Source of the DNA: an uncultured Lachnospiraceae bacterium
GTDB taxonomy: Bacteria > Bacillota > Clostridia > Lachnospirales > Lachnospiraceae
Length of the DNA: 64,000 nt
Direction: 5' to 3'
Assembly (NCBI GenBank): GCA_900318375.1
Contig: ONKG01000010.1
Coordinates: 1-64,000, forward strand
Made by a program: the position numbers and the translations under genes. A model generated the notes under the pieces. It saw nothing but the letters and a program-made list of their open reading frames with translations. It did not search any database and was not told the origin of the DNA. Shown here piece by piece: positions 15,909-23,386 of this stretch (position 1 is its first letter; each line of letters begins with the position of its first letter).

Positions 15909-18026
15909 ATGAACAATTATGATATAAAATGCAGGATTATTGAGGAAGAGCTCAGGTCTGTCTGGCCGGAGTGGCATGTCGCCGGGCACCTTGGAGAAGG
16001 TGCCTTCGGGGATGTCTTTCAGATATACCGGGACAATTTCGGAATCCGGGTGGATTCGTCCCTCAAGGTCATCCAGGTCAGCGGCGGGATGGCGGGCAGT
16101 GTTTCCCAAGGGATGCTGTCCTTTAACCGGAAGGATGATCGAGGTGCTGGAGAGGAAAACCGGACAGCTATTCCTGATGCGCTCCGCGATGAGATCCAGA
16201 TCATGGAGACGCTTCGCGGAGCACCGAATATTGTTATCATAGAAGATTTTTACTTTAAAAAGAACGGTCCGGTCAGCACTCTGTTTGTTAGGATGGAACT
16301 GCTAACCAGTCTTCAGGAAGAACTGTCGGACCGGCAGGGGCGGCGAAAGCTGTCTTCCATCCGGGAAATACTTAAATTCGGCAGAGATATCTGTACAGCT
16401 TTGATTTACTGTGAGAAAAGGGGCATCATCCACGGGGACATCAAACCTGCCAATCTGTTTGTGGACAGGTTCGGCGACTACAAGGTAGGGGATTTCGGTA
16501 CTTCGAAGCACATAAATTCAGAACGTACCGCACAGACTTTGGGCGGAATCGGCACGGTTTCCTATATGGCACCCGAGCTCTTCCGGGGCTTTCCCTGCAA
16601 TAATACGGTAGACATTTACGCGCTTGGGCTTGTTTTGTACCAGCTCCTCAACAATGGCAGAATACCCTTTCTCCCGGCATCGGAATACTATACGGGACAG
16701 GATATTGACAGAGCGAATTACCTGCGGCTGCATGGGAATCCCCTTCCGGGTCTGGCCGGAAAAGCTGTCGGCAGTGAGCGTATAGACGACCGGCTGGATG
16801 CCGTCGTGCGCAAAGCCTGCGCCATAAATCCCGCAGACCGCTTCCAGACTGCTAAGGAGTTTTATGACGCCCTGGCTTTCCGGGAGATACCGGTGCAGGA
16901 AGGCAGGGCGGAATACGGAATAAAATCTCCCGAAAAACCGCCTGTAAAAGCACCTGCAAAATCTCCGGGAACCCCGCCTCCGGACAGCTTTTCACAAAAG
17001 CAGCCCGGCAGGAAAAGCACTTCAAAGGGGAACAGGATTTTAATCGGTATTATTGTCCTGCTCATTCTTGCAGTGAGTGCGGCGGCTGCCGGGCTGGTCT
17101 CCAGAAGAGTAACCCGTTCGTCTTCGGGTTTTGATCTCGAAGCAAATGATGCAGAATACGGAAAAGATGGAACTGTCCCGGAAACGAACTCCGATACGGA
17201 TGCAATTAATGCAGGCAATGAAAAAGATGAATCTGTTTCGGAAACGAACTCCGATACGGACTCAATCGATAAGGAATCCGATGATGACGGTTCTCAAAAT
17301 GACGGATCTGCCCCGGAAACGAACTCCGGCATCGGGGCGGCTGATCCGGCATCCGGGGAAGAGAATTCTGTTTCGGGGACAATTTCCGACTCCTGGGAGG
17401 AGATTGCTGCCGCCGGTGAAGATGGCACCTACGTTGATAAATACAGTATAGGGGATACAAAGGAACTTAATCTTGGAGAAGAAGGTAAGATCTTAATGGA
17501 ACTTGTTGCCTTTGATGCAGACGAACTTGCAGATGGGAGCGGAAACGCCCATATGACCTGGATCGCGAAGAATCTCCTGAATTCTGATCATGCCATGAAT
17601 GAGAGTCAGACAAACCGGGGAGGCTGGCCGGCATCTGATATGCGTGCATGGCTGCGGGACAGTATCCTTCCTTTGTTCCCGGATACGGTGCGTTCGAATA
17701 TCAAGGAAGTAAAAAAATATTACTATTCTTATGATGATGATGGGACAGTTTCCTCTATTGATACAATTTGGCTTCCATCCGCAAAGGAGATAATTGGAGG
17801 GACTCGCGTCTTTGACGATATAGGAACAGAATATTTGATTGCTTATCCGGAGGATACATCCAGACAAAAGTACCATATCGGCTCTTCGGAGCCGTCGTGG
17901 TGGTGGCTTCGGACCGCCTCAGCCTACAGCGGTACAAGCTTCAACTATATATATAGCGGAGGAAGCGGCTGGAGTAATTACAGTGCCGACTATGCCGGCG
18001 GTGTAGCGGTCGGTTTTTGTTTATAA
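15909..18026 (+). CDS. Transmembrane Ser/Thr kinase paralog with altered HRD motif and DUF6273-like C-terminal domain
   Basis: A 705-residue protein whose first 330 residues closely match the preceding kinase: GEGAFGDV (29-36), Lys in SLK (53), DFG (195-197). The catalytic loop reads HGD (175-177) instead of HRD, an Arg-to-Gly change; the catalytic Asp is kept, so activity is possible but activation-loop control may differ. A membrane helix lies at about 377-396, then an acidic Ser/Thr-rich linker, then a domain ending WWLRTASAYSGTSFNYIYSG and GGVAVGFCL, typical of DUF6273/C-lectin-fold domains. So related kinases carry unrelated sensor domains. No clear ribosome site precedes 15909; it may depend on translation of the first kinase. 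Confidence 0.86.
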   Translation: MNNYDIKCRIIEEELRSVWPEWHVAGHLGEGAFGDVFQIYRDNFGIRVDSSLKVIQVSGGMAGSVSQGMLSFNRKDDRGAGEENRTAIPDALRDEIQIMETLRGAPNIVIIEDFYFKKNGPVSTLFVRMELLTSLQEELSDRQGRRKLSSIREILKFGRDICTALIYCEKRGIIHGDIKPANLFVDRFGDYKVGDFGTSKHINSERTAQTLGGIGTVSYMAPELFRGFPCNNTVDIYALGLVLYQLLNNGRIPFLPASEYYTGQDIDRANYLRLHGNPLPGLAGKAVGSERIDDRLDAVVRKACAINPADRFQTAKEFYDALAFREIPVQEGRAEYGIKSPEKPPVKAPAKSPGTPPPDSFSQKQPGRKSTSKGNRILIGIIVLLILAVSAAAAGLVSRRVTRSSSGFDLEANDAEYGKDGTVPETNSDTDAINAGNEKDESVSETNSDTDSIDKESDDDGSQNDGSAPETNSGIGAADPASGEENSVSGTISDSWEEIAAAGEDGTYVDKYSIGDTKELNLGEEGKILMELVAFDADELADGSGNAHMTWIAKNLLNSDHAMNESQTNRGGWPASDMRAWLRDSILPLFPDTVRSNIKEVKKYYYSYDDDGTVSSIDTIWLPSAKEIIGGTRVFDDIGTEYLIAYPEDTSRQKYHIGSSEPSWWWLRTASAYSGTSFNYIYSGGSGWSNYSADYAGGVAVGFCL

Positions 18027-18046
18027 TTATCGGGAAAGGAGAAACT

Positions 18047-18718
18047 ATGGAAATCAGAGAAGCAATCCGGGCGCGCCACAGTGTCCGCAAATATCTGGAT
18101 ATGCCTATCACAGGCGAGATGAAGGAAAAACTGGAGACCTTGATCCGGGAGTGCAATGAAGAGAGCGGACTGCATATTCAGCTGGTATTGAACGATGCGG
18201 AATGCTTCCGCACATTGCTTGCTCATTACGGATGGTTTGAAAATGTGAATAACTATGTGGCGATTGTCGGCTCGAAAGAGCTGCCGGATCTGGAAGAGAA
18301 GGGCGGCTATTACGGGCAGAAGATCGTCCTGGCGGCGCAGCAGGAGGGACTGAATACATGCTGGGTCGCGGGGACATACAAAAAAGGAAAATGCAGGGCG
18401 GAAAAGGCGGCAGATGAGAAGATAATCTGTGTGATCGCGATTGGCTATGGCGAAAATCAGGGGACAAAACACAAGTCCAAACCTCTTGCAAAGCTCTGCT
18501 CTGTCAAAGAAGAGGATATGCCGGGATGGTTCCGCAATGGAGTCAAAGGGGCTATGATGGCACCCACAGCTATGAATCAGCAGAAATTTACCATTTCATT
18601 GGAGGAAGGGGAAGCTGTGATCACTGCCGGCAGGGGGCCTATGACGAAGATCGATCTCGGAATTGTAAAATACAATTTTGAGGCGGCTTCCGGGCATACC
18701 TGCAGGACCCGTCACTGA
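18047..18718 (+). CDS. Nitroreductase-family protein
   Basis: A 223-residue protein beginning MEIREAIRARHSVRKYLDMPI, the classic start of FMN-dependent nitroreductases, with later motifs GQKIVLAAQQEGLNTCWVAG and VIAIGYGE. Such enzymes reduce nitro compounds, quinones or flavins with NAD(P)H. The C-terminal part (PTAMNQQKFTISLE) fits the family's dimer and FMN-binding region. The ATG at 18047 has GGAAAGGAG upstream and lies 20 bases after the kinase stop, so the two are likely co-transcribed. Substrate unknown. Confidence 0.88.
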   Translation: MEIREAIRARHSVRKYLDMPITGEMKEKLETLIRECNEESGLHIQLVLNDAECFRTLLAHYGWFENVNNYVAIVGSKELPDLEEKGGYYGQKIVLAAQQEGLNTCWVAGTYKKGKCRAEKAADEKIICVIAIGYGENQGTKHKSKPLAKLCSVKEEDMPGWFRNGVKGAMMAPTAMNQQKFTISLEEGEAVITAGRGPMTKIDLGIVKYNFEAASGHTCRTRH

Positions 18719-18774
18719 TTTTTCGAAATTAATCAAAAGTACAGGGATATGCAATATAGCAGGGGAATTATTCT

Positions 18775-20118
18775 ATGTTTACAAATATGACTGTTCTGTC
18801 CAGACAGGCATTCGAGACAGCCATGGATGAATCGCTTACCGTGGAGGAGGCTGTCGCGTATCTTGAAAAACAACTCCAGTTCAGAAGCCTTCGCAATAAA
18901 ATCGATCGTTATTCCGGAGGAAAGACAGAAAAAGAAGTAAGGACCCTTCTGGTCTCCGGCCTTTTGCAAAATCATCCGGAGATGAAGAAGGATTCCGTTG
19001 AGAGAAGAGTCAGGGGATGGATGAACCCCAAAAACACAAGTACCCTCTACAAAAAGGACGCGATCGAAGCTGCCTTCCTTCTCGGACTCAACCTGCGGGA
19101 CGCCGACGATTTTGTGGCCCTGGTATGCGGGGAGAAGCTCCATTACAGAAATGCGGAAGAAATCGTATATATCTATGCGCTTAATAACGGCCTGAGCTAC
19201 ACGGAAGCCGCAGCTCTTTCGAAAAAAATGGAGGACCTCCTGTCCGGAGCAAAGGACTCTGCAGTTCTTCAGGAATCTGATTTTACACTGAATCTGCGCT
19301 CCGAGATCGAAGAACTGCATACAGAAGAGGAACTCCGGGCTTTTCTCCATGAAAATATCGGAAGTATCGGGCATCTTCACAATCAGGCCTATCAGCTTTT
19401 TATGGAAATGCTTTCCTGCCTGCAGAATCCCGTTCACGAAACCGATTCCGAGAATCTCTGGCAAGGCGAAAAAGAAAAGCTGACCGTGCGGGAAGTCCTC
19501 CGGGAATATTTATATGAAAACAGTATCCAATCCGGAAAGAAGAAAGAGTCTGCTTCCGGGAAGGGGAAGAAAAAACGCACGGCATCTCCTCAGGATGCGG
19601 CTTTCATCACAGCTGTGGAAAGCGAGATCCTGAAGGGCTGGCCGGATGAGTTTACACTTTCGAAAATGCAGGCAAGAAAAGCGGATATTACACGCAAAGT
19701 TCTGATCCTCCTGTTCATTGCGACAGATGAAGGCTATGACGCTCTCCGGGAAGATTACGGTCCGGTTCCGGAGGTCCTGCACCATAAAGCATCCCGCCCT
19801 TATATCACTGATCAAGACGCCGATGGGACTCCGCCGGATTCTGAAAACAGCGGTTTTCGGGATGACCCCTATTATGACGAGGATTCGGAATTTGATGACT
19901 ATCTCCCGACCAGGGATGAAGCTTTCCAGGATATGAGATACCGGCTCGATTATATGCTGACAATGAGCGGTTTCTCTCCTCTTGATCCCCGTAGCGGCTT
20001 TGACTGGCTTGTCCTATACAGTATGTGTGTGGAAGATATTTTTGAAATGGACGAAAGAATGAGAAGCATCTTCTATACCATGTTCGGTAAGGGGGAAGAC
20101 GAATATGCGGAAACTTAA
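18775..20118 (+). CDS. Hypothetical protein with a helical, HTH-like N-terminal region
   Basis: A 447-residue soluble protein without signal peptide or membrane helix. Residues about 70-150 (VERRVRGWMNPKNTSTLYKKD, then AAFLLGLNLRDADDFVALVCGE and HYRNAEEIVYIYALNNGLSY) look like an all-helical module with a DNA-binding flavour. A Lys-rich break (KKESASGKGKKKR, about 255-267) separates it from a C-terminal helical half containing an acidic stretch. No known family was recognised. It lies 56 bases after the nitroreductase gene, with AGGGGAA before the ATG, so it may belong to the kinase transcript and be a kinase substrate; that is inference. Confidence 0.65.
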   Translation: MFTNMTVLSRQAFETAMDESLTVEEAVAYLEKQLQFRSLRNKIDRYSGGKTEKEVRTLLVSGLLQNHPEMKKDSVERRVRGWMNPKNTSTLYKKDAIEAAFLLGLNLRDADDFVALVCGEKLHYRNAEEIVYIYALNNGLSYTEAAALSKKMEDLLSGAKDSAVLQESDFTLNLRSEIEELHTEEELRAFLHENIGSIGHLHNQAYQLFMEMLSCLQNPVHETDSENLWQGEKEKLTVREVLREYLYENSIQSGKKKESASGKGKKKRTASPQDAAFITAVESEILKGWPDEFTLSKMQARKADITRKVLILLFIATDEGYDALREDYGPVPEVLHHKASRPYITDQDADGTPPDSENSGFRDDPYYDEDSEFDDYLPTRDEAFQDMRYRLDYMLTMSGFSPLDPRSGFDWLVLYSMCVEDIFEMDERMRSIFYTMFGKGEDEYAET

Positions 20119-20177
20119 AATCCGGGTTTTACGAAAAACGGCATGAATAAGCACGTATTTCCGGTACATAAGATATG

Positions 20178-20204
20178 CGGGGGGTGCCGGTGAGGCGCCC
20201 CCCG
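20178..20204 (+). terminator. GC-rich terminator hairpin
   Basis: CGGGGGGTGCC pairs with GGCGCCCCCCG around GGTGA, followed by TTT. It closes the kinase-region transcript; the convergent permease gene ends at 20347. Confidence 0.7.
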
Positions 20205-20327
20205 TTTGATGACCTCAAGATGATATGCTTTTTTACATCGGATCGTCGGAGACAGCGCAGGATGGTTTGATGACCTCAAGCTGATATGCTTTTTTTCCAA
20301 CAGATCATCGGAGACAGCGCAGGATGA
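20205..20327. repeat. 61-62 bp tandem duplication
   Basis: Two copies (20205-20265 and 20266-20327) begin TTTGATGACCTCAAG and end GGAGACAGCGCAGGATG. They differ at a few positions in the middle. No ORF. The array sits between two convergent genes. Confidence 0.8.
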
Positions 20328-20346
20328 TCTCTGAGAAAGATGATAA

Positions 20347-21771
20347 TTATGATGCTGCCTGCTCACGCTTTTTTATGATCGGAAGGATGATTCCGAGAGC
20401 GGTAAGGATGCAGGGGGTGACGATATTGAGACCCATTGTAAAGGGGTCTGTATCGTAAACACCCAGCAGGCAGCACGCCGCGGTTACAAAGAAGCACCAG
20501 GCCCCTGCCGCGAGTGCAAGAGTATTGTTTTTTACAAAGCGGTATTCGGGATTATATCTGTTCCCTGCCTTGCGGAGAGCAATATATGCGGTAAATACCC
20601 AGAGGTAACGCATGGGCATGCAGACGGAGTTAAGCTTTGTAAGCTGCTTCAGCACTGCGGCTGCACCGGGAACAAAGGACTGGATCAGGATGATGGAGCC
20701 TGAGAGTACTGCAACCATTTTGATTCCGTTTATGTAAGCGCCGGAAGTATTCTTTTTGAGAAGTGCTTTGGGAATGAACTTCTGGGAGTCCTCATTGTCA
20801 AGAAGCATGCGCAGAGGCGCGTCGATGCTGATAACAAGTGTTGAAAGCTGGCCGATCGCATTGCAAAGTGCATAGATGATGAGAAGAGAATCACCGATAC
20901 CCCAATAGGCACCGAGCTTCTGGAAAGCCCAATAAGAACCGTTTGATACATAGGAGTTGAAACTCTCTTCCGAACCGTTGATAACAGCAGGATCAAACAT
21001 CATTCCCATTGCAATCGTTCCCAGAATGGCACATACAACGACCATGATCGCAAGAGTGATCATGGCTCTGGGAAATCCCTTGCTGGGATTCTCAACTTTG
21101 TTAACATAGGGAGAAATCTTCTCACATCCGCCGACTGCAAACACAAGGATGGAAAGAGATGTGAGATACTTTACATTAAATTGCGGGATCAGGGCCTTCA
21201 TGCTGAAATTCATGGAGACATAATCCGCGGCAGGATTGATGGCGCGGGCGCCGAACATCATGATGATGTAGAGAATGGACATTACAAACATGCTCGTCCC
21301 GGCAATTGCAGCAAGCTTTTTTAATGGATTCAGACCGCGGCTTGCGACCCAGCAGAAGATCAGAAGTACTGCAAAAGTGGCCAGCTGTACGCCGATGGTG
21401 GGAAATGTGTCATAAGTCTCAGCATTACGGAAGACTGCCCAGCTGAGAGCTTTCAGTCCTCCGGAGGACTTGCTTGCAATATATGTGATATGGCATGCCC
21501 AGTATGTCCAGCCTGCATAGTAGGCGATCTTGGGACTTGTTGTCTTTAAAATCCAGGAACTGACGCCGCCGCCGGACTCTTTGAAAGCAGAACCGAGTTC
21601 ACCGACCATAAGCGCATAGGGGATGAAGTAAAGCGCGAACATCAGGATCCAGCTGAAAATGACCTGAATACCGTTGAAGTATACAAATCCGTTCAGAACG
21701 TTACCAAATCCCCATACAGTGGAGAATGCCATAAATGCGAGAGTTGACCATTTTATTTGTTTCGAATCCAT
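20347..21771 (-). CDS. APC-superfamily amino-acid permease
   Basis: A 474-residue integral membrane protein with about twelve hydrophobic segments. The first helix region STVWGFGNVLNGFVYFNG and the helix-6 region FAVGGCEKISPYVNKVENP are typical of APC transporters of the glutamate:GABA antiporter/YjeM group. It probably exchanges or imports an amino acid; the substrate cannot be read from sequence. The start has AAAGGAG eight bases upstream. It lies downstream of the M18 aminopeptidase on the same strand with about 70 bases between, so peptide breakdown and amino-acid transport may be co-expressed. Confidence 0.85.
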   Translation of the reverse strand: MDSKQIKWSTLAFMAFSTVWGFGNVLNGFVYFNGIQVIFSWILMFALYFIPYALMVGELGSAFKESGGGVSSWILKTTSPKIAYYAGWTYWACHITYIASKSSGGLKALSWAVFRNAETYDTFPTIGVQLATFAVLLIFCWVASRGLNPLKKLAAIAGTSMFVMSILYIIMMFGARAINPAADYVSMNFSMKALIPQFNVKYLTSLSILVFAVGGCEKISPYVNKVENPSKGFPRAMITLAIMVVVCAILGTIAMGMMFDPAVINGSEESFNSYVSNGSYWAFQKLGAYWGIGDSLLIIYALCNAIGQLSTLVISIDAPLRMLLDNEDSQKFIPKALLKKNTSGAYINGIKMVAVLSGSIILIQSFVPGAAAVLKQLTKLNSVCMPMRYLWVFTAYIALRKAGNRYNPEYRFVKNNTLALAAGAWCFFVTAACCLLGVYDTDPFTMGLNIVTPCILTALGIILPIIKKREQAAS

Positions 21772-21844
21772 TCTAAAAGCTCCTTTTCTATCATGTTAAA
21801 CAGGTTAGTATTGTGCTTTTAAAACTAAAAAAACATTTTATCAT

Positions 21845-23164
21845 TCAGAATACTAATCTATAGTTACCGTTTCCCCTTCCCTCGACGGAGGAAGAGAACA
21901 ATACCTTTGCGGCTTCAATCAGATAGGCCGTGTCCTTTGCGCCGGCTGTTTCATAAGGGGAATGCATGGCAAGCTGTGGCAGGCCGATATCAACAGTGTT
22001 CAGGGCGACCTGACTCTGGGAAATATTGCCGAGCGTCGAACCTCCCGGGAGGTCAGAGCGATTTGCAAAAGTCTGACAGGGTACATCTGCCTGTCTGCAG
22101 ATGGCGCGCATGATTGCTCCCGAAACTGCGTCCGTTGTGTATTTCTGATTTGCGCTGTACTTTATGACGATGCCCTTATTGAGATAGGGGCGATTGGTCG
22201 GATCAGCTTTATCCGTGTGATTTGGATGAACAGCGTGCGCATTGTCGGCGGATACGAGGAAACTGGATGCGATGCTCATGAGATATTCCTCTTCTGTTCT
22301 GCCCATTGCACTGTTGATCCGGCGGAGTGTGTCTTTCAGAAAAGTGCTTGCGGCGCCCTGCTTCGTGCCGGAGCCGACCTCCTCATTATCAAAGACACAG
22401 TGTACAGCCGCAGAATTCTTCGGCGAGGCCTCAACAAAGCCCTTTAAGGATGCGAAGGCACATTGAAGATCATCCAGACGGCCGCTGGAAATGAATTCGT
22501 TGTTCAGCCCCAGGCTGACAGCGGGCATACGGTTATAGAGGAACAAATCTGTATCCAGGATATCCTCTGCGGAAACACCTGCCTCGGAAGCAATGAGTTT
22601 CAGGAAAACATCGGATTCCTCTCCCTTCTCACAGAAAAGAGGAAGCATGTCCACCTGCGCGTTGAACTTGTATCCGTCATTTACCTGACGGTTCATATGG
22701 ATGGCCAGGTTGGGGATGATCAAGAGGTCACGATCGATATTCACCAGCCTTGTTTCAATCCCCTCCTCTGTTCTGAGAACAACTCTCCCTGCTACTGAGA
22801 GCGGCCTGTCCAGCCAGGGTGAGCACAGCATGCCGCCGTATTTTTCAACATTGAGTTTCACATACTGCCTGTCAACCGTGATTTCTGTATTGGTCTTGAT
22901 TTTAAACACAGGGGAATCACAGTGACTGGCCATTATCTGGAAACCTGTGTAATCTGCTTTGGGAATACGAAAAGCGATCAAGGCAGAATCATTTCTGGTA
23001 ACATAATACCCTTTGCCTGCCTCAAGATCCCACGGTTCTCCTTCATATAGACGGACCATTCCGGCCTGCTCTAAGATGTCACACATGTTTTTGACGGCAA
23101 AAAAGGCATTGGGGCTCTGATCCAAAAATGAAAAAAGTTCTTTGTTAACGTTAATATAATTCAT
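21845..23164 (-). CDS. apeB: M18-family aminopeptidase
   Basis: A 439-residue cytosolic metalloaminopeptidase, of normal length for family M18. Metal-binding and catalytic motifs are visible: ASHCDSP (first zinc His), GRLDDLQCAF (bridging Asp), FDNEEVGSG (catalytic Glu pair) and the C-terminal MHSPYETAG (last His). M18 enzymes release N-terminal, often acidic or hydrophobic, residues from peptides. The start at 23164 (MNYINVNKELFSFLDQSPNAF) matches the family's N-terminus and has a GTGAGG site. The downstream permease suggests a peptide-utilisation pair. Confidence 0.92.
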   Translation of the reverse strand: MNYINVNKELFSFLDQSPNAFFAVKNMCDILEQAGMVRLYEGEPWDLEAGKGYYVTRNDSALIAFRIPKADYTGFQIMASHCDSPVFKIKTNTEITVDRQYVKLNVEKYGGMLCSPWLDRPLSVAGRVVLRTEEGIETRLVNIDRDLLIIPNLAIHMNRQVNDGYKFNAQVDMLPLFCEKGEESDVFLKLIASEAGVSAEDILDTDLFLYNRMPAVSLGLNNEFISSGRLDDLQCAFASLKGFVEASPKNSAAVHCVFDNEEVGSGTKQGAASTFLKDTLRRINSAMGRTEEEYLMSIASSFLVSADNAHAVHPNHTDKADPTNRPYLNKGIVIKYSANQKYTTDAVSGAIMRAICRQADVPCQTFANRSDLPGGSTLGNISQSQVALNTVDIGLPQLAMHSPYETAGAKDTAYLIEAAKVLFSSSVEGRGNGNYRLVF

Positions 23165-23239
23165 TTTTGCACAACCTCACTTGATGATTTTTCATGTTAC
23201 AGCCTTAGCGATTATAGCACTGTTTGTCAATTGCCACAA

Positions 23240-23310
23240 CTCTGCAGGAGTGCAAAAAGAATATCTCTCTGCAGGAGTGTAACGATAAAGTACTCTCTGC
23301 AGGAGTGTAA
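23240..23310 (+). repeat. Three spaced copies of CTCTGCAGGAGTG
   Basis: Copies begin at 23240, 23267 and 23295, with a degenerate fourth (CTCCGCAG) near 23317. The spacing of 27-28 bp is close to but not exactly helical periodicity. They lie in the leader of the zinc-ribbon gene and could be regulator sites or a small minisatellite. Confidence 0.6.
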
Positions 23311-23386
23311 AAAGTTCTCCGCAGAAGAAGACGATATAAGTCAGAAGTATCCTGTTGGAGACAGTCGATCCGGAAAGGAGATGGTT

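Noticed and set aside
23231..23386. Upstream extension of the zinc-ribbon protein from 23231
   Set aside because: The extension covers the CTCTGCAGGAGTG repeats, and the zinc ribbon starts right after a good ribosome site at 23372-23380.
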